A DNA stretch of 64,000 bases from Vibrio sp. SNU_ST1 (lineage in GTDB: Bacteria; Pseudomonadota; Gammaproteobacteria; Enterobacterales; Vibrionaceae). The stretch is taken from assembly GCF_030563405.1 (NCBI RefSeq), contig NZ_CP130748.1:1488001-1552000 (forward strand). The letters are read 5' to 3'. Made by a program: the position numbers and the translations under genes. Numbering within the stretch: position 1 is the stretch's first letter; each line of letters starts with the position of its first letter. The notes beneath the pieces are model-generated. The model searched no databases, was not told the DNA's origin, and saw only the letters and a list, made by a program, of their open reading frames with translations. Shown piece by piece: positions 45,967-56,192 of this stretch.

Positions 45967-45995
45967 AAAGAGGAATTCATTTCCTCTTTTTTTTT
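45967..45995 (+). terminator. Terminator of pyrD
   Basis: Perfect 9-bp stem AAAGAGGAA / TTCCTCTTT with a TTCAT loop and further T. Confidence 0.9.
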
Positions 45996-46076
45996 GCCTA
46001 TTGCTCAGTAAAATTACTGTAATTGAAGGTAATTTTGCGTTTTACCTAATGGAATGGTTCAACAGTGTGAGACGAA

Positions 46077-46631
46077 ATGATGCTTAAACCTAGCGATACA
46101 TGGAGTTGGTATTACGATGAGCAGCAATGTTCATTAATGCTAAACCTCGGAGAGGATATGATTTTCAAAACGAATCTGGTCCGCAATAAGCTGGTAGACT
46201 GCGCGTTTAGAGATAATGAATTCACCGTTGATGACGCATCTTCATACCAAACCTTCAAAGAACAAATTTCTGGCTTAGAACTGTCTGAGCCTCGCCAAGC
46301 TGAACTCGCACTATATTGTGTGGCAGCAAAGCGCTTCCACAAGCCTGTACAGCCTAAAAGTTGGTTCTTCGATTCACAAGGCGCTGGCCACGACTCTCCT
46401 AAAGAAGGGGATATCGTACAAATGAATAACGAGCATAGCCTAGGTTACTTCATTGTATTAGAAGTGGGAGAGTGTGCGAGCCTATGTGCATTTGTCGACT
46501 TAGAAGAGTTTCTGCTCACACCTTCAAAAGGGTTAAGCTTTGGAGACTCGATTAAGGTGATGCACGATAGGATGGTAGACGCGAACTCTATTCTTCATTT
46601 TCATCATACACATATTGCAATGGTCGGTTAA
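46077..46631 (+). CDS. zapC: Cell division protein ZapC
   Basis: 184 residues (E. coli 180). It begins MMLKPSDTWSWYYDEQQ, which matches the family N terminus, and ends with GDSIKVMHDRMVDAN. ZapC binds FtsZ and promotes lateral association of protofilaments in the Z-ring. There are two adjacent ATG codons; the first (46077) is used, but the second is equally possible. The position between pyrD and rlmKL is the E. coli order, minus ycbX. Confidence 0.92.
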   Translation: MMLKPSDTWSWYYDEQQCSLMLNLGEDMIFKTNLVRNKLVDCAFRDNEFTVDDASSYQTFKEQISGLELSEPRQAELALYCVAAKRFHKPVQPKSWFFDSQGAGHDSPKEGDIVQMNNEHSLGYFIVLEVGECASLCAFVDLEEFLLTPSKGLSFGDSIKVMHDRMVDANSILHFHHTHIAMVG

Positions 46632-46697
46632 TTCCCCAGTTTAATTCATCATTTCTAACACACATTGCAACGCATAAACCTATCAAACCTTCCTTAG

Positions 46698-46722
46698 AAT
46701 CGGCTCAATAGCCGATTTTTTT
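46698..46722 (+). terminator. Terminator of zapC
   Basis: Stem AATCGGCT / AGCCGATT with a CAAT loop and T-run. Confidence 0.92.
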
Positions 46723-47140
46723 GTGCCTAAAACCCCTTATCCAGATAAATACATCACCGGTTAACTATTTAATTAGTGAACTTGTGACTGTTTTTTCATC
46801 TTAATTTCTGCCTATTTTCATCGCCAGAAGTGTAAATTACCTCCCTTTATTCCCTGTTTTTGTGCTTTTGTAGCTAACTTTCAGTCTTAAATTAACTCTG
46901 GTGTATACCAGTTTTAGGGTGAATATAAATTCACATCGCCGCATTGGTCGATGTTTGGTCATAAATTGTGCTGATTCGATAAGTCTTATGTTCTAAGGGG
47001 ATGTGGGTAAGCGATCGCTTCATGACTGTGTATTTGCTAGCCAGTTAGTCGAAAGATTCAATGAAAAGACAAGTTTAGTGTGATGCTCTAATAACAAATT
47101 CAGGTATAATCGAGCTAATTTTTATCAATAAAAGAACACT
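46723..47140 (+). promoter_or_regulatory. Upstream region of rlmKL with two inverted repeats
   Basis: 418 bp without a gene. Two inverted repeats lie close together: CTGGT-GTAT-ACCAG (46898-46911) and GTGAAT-ATAA-ATTCAC (46919-46934). A TATAAT at 47105-47110 sits 31 bases before the rlmKL ATG and is a likely -10 element; no good -35 is seen. An AGCGATCGCT octamer-type palindrome occurs near 47010. Confidence 0.45.
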
Positions 47141-49261
47141 ATGAATCAATATCTAGCGGTTACCTCAAACGGCCTTGAGAATTTATTAGTTGAAGAACTA
47201 ACCCAACTAGGGATTACAAATGCAAAACCTGTTCAAGCAGGTGTTAAATTCAAAGCGACCAATGAGCAAATTTATCGTTGTTGTTTATGGAGTCGTTTGG
47301 CTTCTAGATTTGTACGTGTCCTTTCTGAATTCACTTGTATGGACGACATGGATTTGTACCTATCAACCACCGCGGTTAACTGGGTAAATCAATTCCATAG
47401 CTCTAAGCGTTTTGTTGTTGACTTTAACGGTACAAACAACGAAATCCGTAATAGCCAATACGGTGCGATGAAAGTAAAAGATGCCGTTGTTGATAGCTTT
47501 GAGAAAAAGTCTTTACCTCGTCCGTCTATCAGCAAAGAAAATCCAGATATTCGTATTCACGTTCGTTTACATCGTGATAAAGCGATTCTTGGTGTTGATA
47601 TGGTAGGTAGCGGTCTTCACCAACGTGGTTACCGCCCAGAATCAGGCCGCGCACCATTGCGTGAAACTCTTGCTGCAGCGATTCTTCTTCGTAGTGGCTG
47701 GGATGCGACTAAGCCTTTCCTAGACCCAATGTGTGGTTCGGGTACGTTAGTGATTGAAGCGGCAATGATGGCAGCGAACATGGCTCCAGGTGTCAAACGC
47801 CAGAAGTGGTGTTTTGAATCACTAGAAGATTTTGAACCAGAACTGTGGGCTGAAGTGAAAGCTGAAGCGAACGTTCAAGGTCGTCGTGGCGTTAAGAAAG
47901 TAGAATGTAAGTTCTATGGCTACGACAATGACGAGCGCATGATCAAAACAGCGCGCGACAATGCTCGTCGTGCTGGTGTTGAAGAGCTGATTGAATTCGA
48001 AGTAGGCGATGCTGCAAAGCTTAAGCGTCCTACAGAGTTTGTTGATGGTGTGATTGTTTCTAACCCACCTTATGGTGAGCGTCTTGGCACAGAACCGGGT
48101 TTGATTGCACTTTACACGGCATTCGGTGCACAACTTAAAGCGGAATTTGGCGGTTGTAACGCGTCTATCTTCTCTAGTTCAGACGAACTGCTTAGCTGCT
48201 TACGTATGCGTGCAGACAAACAGTTCAAATTGAATAATGGTGCGTTACCGTGTCACCAAAAGAATTACTCAATCTCAGATCGTCCGATGTCAGAGCGTCC
48301 AACGGGTGAACAAGAGCAACTTATTGCCCCAGACTTCGCAAACCGTCTTAAAAAGAACATCGGTAAAATTGGCAAGTGGGCTAAGAAAGAGCAATTGGAT
48401 TGTTACCGTATCTACGATGCGGACTTACCAGAATACAATGTAGCGATTGACGTATACCCAGGTCACCTAGTGATTCAAGAATACGCAGCACCTAAAGATG
48501 TACCGGAAGAGAAAGCAAAACGTCGCTTAACCGATATCATCCGTGCTTCTATTCAAGTAACTGGCGTTGAAGCAAACAACGTGGTTCTTAAGGTTCGTCA
48601 GAAGCAGAAAGGCCGTTCTCAATATCAAAAAATGGCTCAAGACTCCTCTAACCTAGAAGTGAACGAATACGGCGTTAAGCTGATTGTTAATCTTCATGAC
48701 TACTTAGATACAGGCTTGTTCCTAGATCATAAGATCACTCGTCGTCGTATCGGTGAAATGGCTGCAGGTAAAGATTTCCTTAACTTGTTTGCTTACACAG
48801 GCAGTGCATCTGTTCATGCTGCTGTGGGTGGCGCACGCTCTACAACAACCGTTGATATGTCTAATACCTACCTTGAGTGGGCAAAGCAGAACATGGAGCT
48901 TAATGGCCGTGTTGGTCGTCAACATCAGTTTGTTCAAGCTGACTGCTTACAGTGGTTGGTTAAAGAGCAGGGTTCTTACGACCTGATCTTCATCGATCCA
49001 CCAACGTTCTCAAACTCTAAACGTATGGATCAATCTTTTGATGTTCAGCGTGATCACATTCAATTGATGGAAAACCTAAAGCGTCTTCTTCGTGAAGAAG
49101 GCACGATTGTGTTCTCTAACAACAAGCGTCACTTCAAAATGGATGTAGAAGGCCTAGAAGAGTTAGGTCTCAAAGCTCAGAACATCTCAGCTAAAACACT
49201 TCCATTGGACTTCTCTCGTAACAAGCACATTCATAACTGCTGGTTGATTACACATAAGTAA
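47141..49261 (+). CDS. rlmL: Bifunctional 23S rRNA methyltransferase RlmKL
   Basis: 706 residues (E. coli 702), a fusion of two methyltransferases. The N-terminal half has a THUMP domain (about 43-155) and an m2G2445 methyltransferase (RlmL), with SAM loop [10 protein letters not shown] near 196 and catalytic NPPYGERLG near 308. The C-terminal half (from about 420) is the m7G2069 methyltransferase (RlmK), with [24 protein letters not shown] and [11 protein letters not shown]. It modifies both sides of helix 74 in 23S rRNA. The next gene begins 25 bases downstream. Confidence 0.97.
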   Translation: MNQYLAVTSNGLENLLVEELTQLGITNAKPVQAGVKFKATNEQIYRCCLWSRLASRFVRVLSEFTCMDDMDLYLSTTAVNWVNQFHSSKRFVVDFNGTNNEIRNSQYGAMKVKDAVVDSFEKKSLPRPSISKENPDIRIHVRLHRDKAILGVDMVGSGLHQRGYRPESGRAPLRETLAAAILLRSGWDATKPFLDPMCGSGTLVIEAAMMAANMAPGVKRQKWCFESLEDFEPELWAEVKAEANVQGRRGVKKVECKFYGYDNDERMIKTARDNARRAGVEELIEFEVGDAAKLKRPTEFVDGVIVSNPPYGERLGTEPGLIALYTAFGAQLKAEFGGCNASIFSSSDELLSCLRMRADKQFKLNNGALPCHQKNYSISDRPMSERPTGEQEQLIAPDFANRLKKNIGKIGKWAKKEQLDCYRIYDADLPEYNVAIDVYPGHLVIQEYAAPKDVPEEKAKRRLTDIIRASIQVTGVEANNVVLKVRQKQKGRSQYQKMAQDSSNLEVNEYGVKLIVNLHDYLDTGLFLDHKITRRRIGEMAAGKDFLNLFAYTGSASVHAAVGGARSTTTVDMSNTYLEWAKQNMELNGRVGRQHQFVQADCLQWLVKEQGSYDLIFIDPPTFSNSKRMDQSFDVQRDHIQLMENLKRLLREEGTIVFSNNKRHFKMDVEGLEELGLKAQNISAKTLPLDFSRNKHIHNCWLITHK

Positions 49262-49286
49262 TTAAGAGATTGTATAAGGATATAGC

Positions 49287-49547
49287 GTGCTGACTCTCTA
49301 CAGTACAGAAGGGTGCCATCTATGTGAGATGGCATTCAAACTCACGGAACAGTTAAACATTAGCCATCACGTCAACGTTGTCGACATTGCATTTGATGAT
49401 GAGCTCTTTTCCCGTTACGGGGTCACTATTCCGGTGCTCAAATTTGAAAGCTCTGACTTTTCTCAAAGCTCAGAGCTTAACTGGCCATTTGGCTTGTTAG
49501 AACTTAATGATTGGTTAAAAAAGAATGGCATTACTTACAATTCATAA
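49287..49547 (+). CDS. Glutaredoxin-like small protein (DUF836)
   Basis: 86 residues, starting at GTG 49287. Thioredoxin fold with a C-x-x-C at Cys10 and Cys13 (STEGCHLCEMAF) and the cis-Pro segment GVTIPVLKF, typical of DUF836 glutaredoxin-like proteins. It may act as a small thiol reductant; its partner is unknown. It lies between rlmKL and uup and overlaps uup by 23 bases, indicating translational coupling. Confidence 0.85.
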   Translation: MLTLYSTEGCHLCEMAFKLTEQLNISHHVNVVDIAFDDELFSRYGVTIPVLKFESSDFSQSSELNWPFGLLELNDWLKKNGITYNS

Positions 49548-51441
49548 CGGGCAATTAGCGTTTGGCGATCACCCGTTATTAGATCGTGCGGACTTTGCAC
49601 TGCAAGAAAACGAACGTGTGTGTTTAGTAGGGCGCAATGGCGCGGGTAAGTCGACATTGATGAAGATCCTGTCAGGGAACATCATCATGGACGACGGTAA
49701 GATGCAAATCACACAAGATGTGGTTGTGTCTCGCCTTGAGCAAGATCCACCACGTAATGAAGAAGGCACCGTTTATGATTACGTTGCTGGTGGCCTAGCG
49801 GAAATTGGCGAACAGTTGAAGATCTACCATGATCTTTTGGATCTCATTGGTACTGACCCTAGCGAAAAGAACTTAAATCGTCTTACTCGTGTACAAGAGC
49901 AGTTGGATCATGCCAACGCATGGCGTTTCGAAGATCGCGTAAGTAACGTAATGGCGGCGCTTAAACTCACTGCTGAAACAAAACTGACCGATTTGTCTGG
50001 TGGTTGGCAACGTAAAGCGGCGCTTGCTCGTGCGCTTGTATGTGACCCAGACGTGCTTCTACTCGACGAACCGACTAACCACCTAGATGTTGCGACAATT
50101 GAATGGTTAGAAGGCTTCCTGAAAGACTTCCGTGGTTCAATCATCTTTATCTCGCATGACCGTGCTTTCATCAAGTCAATGGCAACTCGCATTGTTGATC
50201 TTGATCGCGGCAAGCTAAGCTCGTTCCCTGGTGATTACGAAAACTACTTGCTAGAGAAAGAAGAAGCCTTACGTGTCGAAGAGATGCAGAACGCTGAATT
50301 TGATAAAAAGCTTGCTCAAGAAGAAGTGTGGATTCGTCAGGGCATTAAAGCTCGTCGAACGCGTAACGAAGGCCGTGTACGTGCACTTAAGAAGTTGCGT
50401 GAAGAGCGCATCAATCGTCGTGAAGTGCAGGGTAAAGCGGTTATTCAGATCGATGATGGTCAACGTTCAGGCAAGATTGTATTTGAAGCAGAGAATCTTA
50501 ACTTTGGCTTTGAAGGCAAAGAGATTGTTAAAGATTTCAGCTTCAACATTATGCGTGGTGATCGTATTGCTCTGATCGGCCCTAATGGCTGTGGTAAGAG
50601 TACCGTACTTAAACTGCTGCTTGATCAGCTGAAGCCCGATTCAGGCCGTCTGCATTGTGGTACTAAACTTGAAGTGGCTTACTTCGACCAATACCGTGAA
50701 ATCCTAGACCCTGAGAAGTCAGTAATTGACAATCTGGCGGATGGTAAGCAAGAAGTGACAGTAGGCGGCCGTGAGCGCCATGCACTGAGCTACCTACAAG
50801 ATTTCTTGTTCTCTCCTAAACGTGCTCGCACTCCAGTGAAGGCATTGTCTGGTGGTGAGAAAAACCGTTTGTTATTAGCTCGTATTTTCCTTAAATCGAA
50901 TAACTTATTGATTCTCGATGAGCCAACCAACGATCTAGATATCGAAACTTTGGAACTTTTAGAAGATTTGCTTGCCAACTATCAGGGTACGCTTCTTTTA
51001 GTGAGCCACGATCGACAGTTTGTTGATAACACGGTTATGACAAGTTGGATTTTTGAAGGCAACGGCGTTGTTGAAGAATTTGTTGGTGGTTACCACGATG
51101 CTCAGCAACAAAGAAAGCAGGCTATAGAGTACCGACAGGTTGAAAAGCCATCAAAGCCAGAGAAAGTAGTTGAGGAAACTCCCAAAACTGCGCCAGTTAA
51201 GGCTAAAGCTAAGAAGTTATCGTATAAGCTACAACGAGAACTCGAAGCGCTACCTTTGCGTTTGGAAGAATTGGAAACTCAAATTGAAACTCTTCAGGAA
51301 GAAGTCAACGATCCTAGCTTCTTTTCAAAATCTGTAGAGCAGACACAACCAGTATTAGATAAGCTATCTGCAGCAGAGCAGGAGCTTGAAGTTGCTTTCG
51401 AGCGCTGGGAAGAGCTCGAGGCACTACAACAGGAAAGTTAA
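49525..51441 (+). CDS. uup: ABC-F ATPase Uup
   Basis: 638 residues with two ABC ATPase domains and no membrane segment. Walker A motifs are GRNGAGKS (from about 36) and GPNGCGKS (from about 352). The signatures are LSGGWQRKAALARAL and LSGGEKNRLLLARI. The inter-domain linker is basic (about 235-310). A C-terminal coiled coil (about 565-638, LSYKLQREL, LEELETQIETL) binds nucleic acid. Uup is linked to precise transposon excision and to ribosome or recombination-intermediate handling. rlmKL upstream is the E. coli arrangement. Confidence 0.95.
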   Translation: MALLTIHNGQLAFGDHPLLDRADFALQENERVCLVGRNGAGKSTLMKILSGNIIMDDGKMQITQDVVVSRLEQDPPRNEEGTVYDYVAGGLAEIGEQLKIYHDLLDLIGTDPSEKNLNRLTRVQEQLDHANAWRFEDRVSNVMAALKLTAETKLTDLSGGWQRKAALARALVCDPDVLLLDEPTNHLDVATIEWLEGFLKDFRGSIIFISHDRAFIKSMATRIVDLDRGKLSSFPGDYENYLLEKEEALRVEEMQNAEFDKKLAQEEVWIRQGIKARRTRNEGRVRALKKLREERINRREVQGKAVIQIDDGQRSGKIVFEAENLNFGFEGKEIVKDFSFNIMRGDRIALIGPNGCGKSTVLKLLLDQLKPDSGRLHCGTKLEVAYFDQYREILDPEKSVIDNLADGKQEVTVGGRERHALSYLQDFLFSPKRARTPVKALSGGEKNRLLLARIFLKSNNLLILDEPTNDLDIETLELLEDLLANYQGTLLLVSHDRQFVDNTVMTSWIFEGNGVVEEFVGGYHDAQQQRKQAIEYRQVEKPSKPEKVVEETPKTAPVKAKAKKLSYKLQRELEALPLRLEELETQIETLQEEVNDPSFFSKSVEQTQPVLDKLSAAEQELEVAFERWEELEALQQES

Positions 51442-51450
51442 GAAGTAATC

Positions 51451-53160
51451 ATGACTTGTAATAAATTTAAATTAACAACAGTTGCAGCCTTAGTTTTGGC
51501 TGCAACTAACGCGAATGCTGCACTGTACAAGGTAGTTGAAGTCGCGGCTCCTAGCTCTATTGTCGGAGCTTCTGAAACGTTTGGTGTCGCGATTCAACCA
51601 GCGGCGGTTACCGGAACTGAAAGTTGTTTTACCACCGGTACTATTGGTGGTGTCGCTTGTGATAGCTTTAAGCTAGCAGGTGAAACACGTAATTCAGTTG
51701 AAGCTATTAGTTACCGTGAAGAAGTTCCTTTCGCTATGGACGCGGTCTTCCAATATTTACAAGAGTTCGATGACTTCAAAAACTATTGTAACCGTGAACT
51801 AAGATATTCCACATGTGAAAGCTGGGCGAAAACTCGCTGGGAAGATACTTGGGCTAAGGAAAGAAATAACCTGAGTTATGTAAATGCAAAGGCATTTATA
51901 GAAGGCGGGGCAATACTCGATACTCGCAATACAGTGATCAACTCTCTAGATAAAGATGCCAACCCACTAGGTGTTAAGTCTGAGGGAACCATCCGAAACA
52001 ATGCAATGTTTACAACGACAGCCAAGCCTGCAGGATCTTCTGAGACTCGTGCATGGAAAGCTATCACGGCGAGTAATGGTACTGTTTACAATGTAGGTAG
52101 TGTGTCTACTAGTGAAACCATTACGGACACGTCAACGCCGGATCCTGTGTTTAGTTCAAAAGCTGCTATTTGGGATGGTACGAATACCAAGTCAATCGAT
52201 TGGACTCGTGGTGGAACTGCTAGACAAGGCGATTACTATGCTCAAGGTAGCATGCGTTCAATTGCCGAATCGGATACTAAGTTTTATGGCGTAGGCTACA
52301 ATACTGTTGATGGTAGTGGTGACCTACAAGATATGAATGCATCGGTATTCATCAGTAAATCTTTGGACTTAGCTGACAGCACGAATACTTGGACGACTAA
52401 ATCAATTGAAGGCGCTAAGGTCAACTCTAACTCGTCTAACGATTACAAATACAGTAACTCTGTAGCGACCGATATCAACAAAAACTTGTTTGTTATTGGT
52501 AACTCTAAGCGTAATGGTCGAGTACCTGAAAGTGGTAGCGCGGGAAGCAAGATGTTCGTTGTGACTGATGCTTCAGCTGCGACTCCAACAGCGACATACC
52601 TAACGGGTGGTATCTTCTTTGCTGGTTCGAGTGGTGAAGCTAAAGCAGTTAACAACTTCAATGAAATTGTTGGTCAAGTAGACGCTGAAACAACGCGTGA
52701 AGTTGATGGCAGTGAGCGCAGACACCGTGGCTTTATTTACCCTTATCAAGCCACTGGTACTGACCCATCAAGAATTGATCTATTTCAGAACAAAGCTTGG
52801 TGGCTAGACGATCTAACTAATGATGGCAACGTTTCTGGAGAGAACAACAAGTTCCGAATCATTGATGCTTCAGGCATCAACGATGCGGGTGTTATCTCTG
52901 CGACTGCTATCAAATGTGTTGTTGGCGGCACACCTAAACCATACGATACAACGTCTCACAACTCATACTGTGGCGGTGCTGCGTCTAATGCGGTTGAAAA
53001 GGTTGTTGCGGTTAAATTGATTCCTATCGAAGGTAAAGGTAAGAGTGATATCCAAGCTCGTAGTACTGATACAGCAAAGGTCGATCGTAAAGGCGGTAGC
53101 TTAGGTTGGTTCGCTTTGACTGTACTCGGCTTATTAGGGTTCCGTAGAAAATTTAAATAA
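51451..53160 (+). CDS. DUF3466 exported protein with GlyGly-CTERM sorting tail
   Basis: 569 residues. A signal peptide (about 1-24, ending NANA-ALYK) is followed by a large Ser/Thr/Asp-rich extracellular domain. The last 22 residues (about 548-569) form the GlyGly-CTERM tail: GG, a hydrophobic segment (WFALTVLGLLGF) and basic RRKFK. Such proteins are cut by rhombosortase and displayed or secreted through type II secretion. DUF3466 members often carry beta-propeller-like repeats (ATDINKNLFVIGNS; AVNNFNEIVGQV). It begins nine bases after uup and is probably co-transcribed. Function unknown. Confidence 0.87.
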   Translation: MTCNKFKLTTVAALVLAATNANAALYKVVEVAAPSSIVGASETFGVAIQPAAVTGTESCFTTGTIGGVACDSFKLAGETRNSVEAISYREEVPFAMDAVFQYLQEFDDFKNYCNRELRYSTCESWAKTRWEDTWAKERNNLSYVNAKAFIEGGAILDTRNTVINSLDKDANPLGVKSEGTIRNNAMFTTTAKPAGSSETRAWKAITASNGTVYNVGSVSTSETITDTSTPDPVFSSKAAIWDGTNTKSIDWTRGGTARQGDYYAQGSMRSIAESDTKFYGVGYNTVDGSGDLQDMNASVFISKSLDLADSTNTWTTKSIEGAKVNSNSSNDYKYSNSVATDINKNLFVIGNSKRNGRVPESGSAGSKMFVVTDASAATPTATYLTGGIFFAGSSGEAKAVNNFNEIVGQVDAETTREVDGSERRHRGFIYPYQATGTDPSRIDLFQNKAWWLDDLTNDGNVSGENNKFRIIDASGINDAGVISATAIKCVVGGTPKPYDTTSHNSYCGGAASNAVEKVVAVKLIPIEGKGKSDIQARSTDTAKVDRKGGSLGWFALTVLGLLGFRRKFK

Positions 53161-53172
53161 TTTCATCTCTTG

Positions 53173-53209
53173 AGCCCGAGTTCACAATTCTGAATTCGGG
53201 CTTTTTTTT
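53173..53209 (+). terminator. Terminator of the uup operon
   Basis: 10-bp stem GCCCGAGTTC / GAATTCGGGC (one G-T pair) followed by eight T. Confidence 0.92.
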
Positions 53210-53322
53210 CGCCTTGAGAAAAGTGAAAAACTGGTCGATTCTTAAAGTTGGAGTCACAAAAACTCCGCAAAGTTGTAATCATTGTATGTTAGTAAATAGA
53301 ACACCCGTATGAGGACTGCACT

Positions 53323-53496
53323 ATGAAGAGACAAAAGCGTGATCGACTAGAACGAGCACAATCTCAAGGCTACAAAGCTGGTATAAACGGTAGGTCACAA
53401 GAAGCTTGCCCATATAGCCAAATGGATTCTCGGTCTTATTGGTTAGGTGGTTGGCGTGACGCCAAAGGTGATAAGCAATCAGGTCTCTATAAATAG
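53323..53496 (+). CDS. rmf: Ribosome modulation factor RMF
   Basis: 57 residues from ATG 53323 to TAG 53496, found by reading the intergenic DNA. The sequence (MKRQKRDRLERAQSQGYKAG, then ACPYSQMDSRSYWLGGWRDA) is unmistakably RMF (E. coli 55 residues). RMF dimerises 70S ribosomes into inactive 100S particles in stationary phase. GAGGACTG precedes the start. fabA and lonH follow on the other strand, as in E. coli. A ppGpp or CRP response is expected from the family, but no operator was identified here. Confidence 0.96.
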   Translation: MKRQKRDRLERAQSQGYKAGINGRSQEACPYSQMDSRSYWLGGWRDAKGDKQSGLYK

Positions 53497-53520
53497 ATAG
53501 GGCGGAACATATTCAAAGAT

Positions 53521-53554
53521 CAAGGCTCCATTGTTGTACAGCAGTGGAGCCTTG
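53521..53554 (+). terminator. Hairpin downstream of rmf
   Basis: Perfect 10-bp stem CAAGGCTCCA (53521-53530) / TGGAGCCTTG (53545-53554) with a 14-base loop. The T-tail is short (TTAGTTT), so it may be an RNA-stabilising 3' end rather than an efficient terminator. Confidence 0.65.
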
Positions 53555-53695
53555 TTAGTTTCAGAACAATACAAAGATTCCCAGAGCTATTTAGCATTCT
53601 AGTTTCGCTATCATAAGTGTATCGCTGGTGGATTTATCCTGTTTCAAATTTAATACGGGATACCTTAGTGCACTATAACTAAATTTATTGGAGTG

Positions 53696-53724
53696 AAAAT
53701 AAAGCAGCCATGGGCTGCTTTATT
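53696..53724. terminator. Terminator of fabA
   Basis: Stem ATAAAGCAGCC / GGCTGCTTTAT with an ATG loop; minus-strand T-rich tail, 41 bases past the fabA stop. Confidence 0.85.
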
Positions 53725-53764
53725 AAAATCTAGCTGCGTTATTTATTCTAATCAAATGGTTAGA

Positions 53765-54280
53765 TTAGAATGCTGAAGTATCTTGGAAAAGGCCAACTTT
53801 CAAATCTTTAGCAACATAAATCTCTTTGCCATCAACAAGTACGCGACCATCTGCAAGGCCCATAACTAGGCGACGGTTAACAACACGCTTCATGTGGATT
53901 TCGTAAGTCACTTTTTTCGCAGTAGGTAGGATTTGACCAGTGAATTTCACTTCACCTACACCTAAAGCACGGCCTTTGCCTTTGCCGCCAACCCAACCAA
54001 GGTAGAAGCCAACAAGCTGCCACATTGCATCAAGTCCTAGACAACCAGGCATTACTGGGTCACCAGGGAAGTGACAGTCGAAGAACCATAGGTCAGGAGT
54101 AATATCCAGTTCAGCAAGAATCAAACCTTTACCGAAATCACCTTCAGTCTCAGACATTTTAGTGATGCGATCCATCATCAACATGTTCGGTGCTGGTAGT
54201 TGAGGTCCTTCAGGCCATAGTTCGCCTTGGCTTGATGCTAGAAGATCTTCGCGAGTGTAAGAATCACGTTTGTTTTGCAT
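53765..54280 (-). CDS. fabA: 3-hydroxydecanoyl-ACP dehydratase/isomerase FabA
   Basis: 171 residues from ATG 54280. The frame begins at TTG 54286, two codons earlier, but a GGAG site and family length (E. coli 172) favour the ATG. It dehydrates 3-hydroxydecanoyl-ACP and isomerises the product to cis-3-decenoyl-ACP, starting unsaturated fatty acid synthesis. Catalytic His70 ([14 protein letters not shown]) and Asp84 ([10 protein letters not shown]) are present. The neighbours rmf and lonH match E. coli. Confidence 0.97.
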   Translation of the reverse strand: MQNKRDSYTREDLLASSQGELWPEGPQLPAPNMLMMDRITKMSETEGDFGKGLILAELDITPDLWFFDCHFPGDPVMPGCLGLDAMWQLVGFYLGWVGGKGKGRALGVGEVKFTGQILPTAKKVTYEIHMKRVVNRRLVMGLADGRVLVDGKEIYVAKDLKVGLFQDTSAF

Positions 54281-54350
54281 TATCAATTACTCCAATTTTT
54301 GATAGGTGCATATTAGTGAACAGGTGTACGCTAAACAAGTCCGATGAGTA

Positions 54351-56003
54351 CTAGACAAACCAGTTTTTAATGCGTCCAACAATTCCAATAGGGTGCTCAT
54401 GTCTTTCAAAGTTTTCAATACGTTCCGCAATTTTGCTCAGAACGCTTTCTTGTTCATCGTCTCTAAATGGTTTGTTCATAATAAGAGGAATAGCTTCATC
54501 TACATTAGAGACAGACCAAATATGGAATTCTTTGTTTTTGATGCTTTCAATTAGGTCTGGCTTCAGAGCAAGATGTCTTAAGTTAGATCTTGGAAGGATC
54601 ACACCTTGTTCGCCAGTTAACCCGTTGTGTTTACACACATGATAGAAGCCTTCGATTTTCTCGTTTAGCCCACCAACTGCTTGTACACGACCGAATTGGT
54701 CGACAGCACCGGTTACCGCTATTTGTTGATTGATAGGGTATTCCGACAAAGCACTTACCAAAGAGCAAAGCTCAGCAAGAGAAGCACTATCGCCATCAAC
54801 TTCGCAGTATGATTGCTCAAACACAACAGAAGCAGCATATGGCAACGGATCTTCAAGGTTTAACGCGCTGCTTACAAACGCTTGCATGATCATCATGCCT
54901 TTAGCGTGAAGGTTACCACCGAGTTCCGCTTTGCGTTCAACGTCGGCAATATCACCATCACCAAAGTGGATAACACATGAAATTCGGGCTGGTTCACCAT
55001 ACGATACTGGGTGTCCTGGTACATCGATAACCGTCAGGCCATTAACTTGTCCAACTTGTTCACCTTCGGTTTCGATAATAACTTGGCCATCTCGAATATC
55101 ATCAAGAGCACGTTCCGGTAAGTAAGATTCGCGGTTGTATTTGTGTTGCTGTGCTTGCTGAATATGGTGACCATCAATCTCACCATGGTCGGCTTCAATC
55201 AAAGCTTCGTTCAATAACGCATTGTGCCAAATCGGGCATAACGGTATATAACTTTGGTCTTCAGTTTCTCTTGCTCCAGCAGTAAGAATGCCTGTCACAG
55301 CTTGTTGCGTGATGTTTGGCAGTTCATAACGTTGTTGGAGCCATTTAAGGTAACCAAGATATTGAGTCAACGTCTCTTCTGTTAGCTTTATGTCTTGTTC
55401 AATTTCACTGAATAGGCAGAAGCCGGTTTGAATATCACTGTCTAGGTAATCAAGATCGCCGAGTTGAGCTCGGTCTCCAACCACAATCAACTTAATATTG
55501 TAGGTAAGCGGTAAAGATGGAGATTGGTTTAAATGTTCAGGGTTGCTACTGATGGGCTCTACGGCCTCACCAAGAAGTGCAGATTTAAGCAGTAACCAGC
55601 TTCCCGGGTTTGCTAGAATCAAGTTGGCTGAAACAATCAGGTAGCCATTGTTCGCTCTAGCCAGTAAGCCTGGCTTTGTCGCAACGACTTGGCCGTCTTT
55701 TGATTGAACTTGGTCAAACAGAGAGACAGCATTTAAAGACTCAGTTTTAATTACTGGTAACGTGTGATCATCTAAAGCAGTAACTAAAGATTCAACAATC
55801 ATTTGACGATAGATCGAATTGTCCGGAGCGTTGACAAGTAAAACACGCGAAAGATTAGACAAGCGGACAAAGCGGGTTAGCGCATCGTTGAATCTATGTT
55901 GAATGTCTGAAAATGGGAAAGGCGAGATGTCAGGGAATTGCTCTAATTGAGCGTTATATTCGTCGTACTGAGGCGTAACATGTCGCCAATCTACTAGAGT
56001 CAT
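54351..56003 (-). CDS. Lon-like protease LonH (YcbZ family)
   Basis: 550 residues (E. coli YcbZ 586). The C-terminal S16 peptidase domain has catalytic Ser406 (EVDGDSASLAEL) and Lys449 (GGLNEKIEGF), the Lon Ser-Lys dyad. The N-terminal half lacks recognisable Walker motifs, as in YcbZ-type LonH, where the ATPase core has decayed, so it is probably not a classical ATP-driven Lon. Substrates are not well known. It is 64 bases upstream of fabA on the same strand and divergent from matP, as in E. coli. Confidence 0.9.
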   Translation of the reverse strand: MTLVDWRHVTPQYDEYNAQLEQFPDISPFPFSDIQHRFNDALTRFVRLSNLSRVLLVNAPDNSIYRQMIVESLVTALDDHTLPVIKTESLNAVSLFDQVQSKDGQVVATKPGLLARANNGYLIVSANLILANPGSWLLLKSALLGEAVEPISSNPEHLNQSPSLPLTYNIKLIVVGDRAQLGDLDYLDSDIQTGFCLFSEIEQDIKLTEETLTQYLGYLKWLQQRYELPNITQQAVTGILTAGARETEDQSYIPLCPIWHNALLNEALIEADHGEIDGHHIQQAQQHKYNRESYLPERALDDIRDGQVIIETEGEQVGQVNGLTVIDVPGHPVSYGEPARISCVIHFGDGDIADVERKAELGGNLHAKGMMIMQAFVSSALNLEDPLPYAASVVFEQSYCEVDGDSASLAELCSLVSALSEYPINQQIAVTGAVDQFGRVQAVGGLNEKIEGFYHVCKHNGLTGEQGVILPRSNLRHLALKPDLIESIKNKEFHIWSVSNVDEAIPLIMNKPFRDDEQESVLSKIAERIENFERHEHPIGIVGRIKNWFV

Positions 56004-56192
56004 TTAAGTTTCTGATTATGATAATGAGGTAGGGAGTATATAGAAAAACCGATCTCGCTTGTAGCTCTATGTTGTAGTTACTAATCACTAAGCTAATATA
56101 AGTATGATCTTGGTCTATTCTTTCAAGACAACAATTGTTAAATAGCCTATTTTGGGTTACGCTGTCACTAGGATTAACTCTCGAGATTAGAC

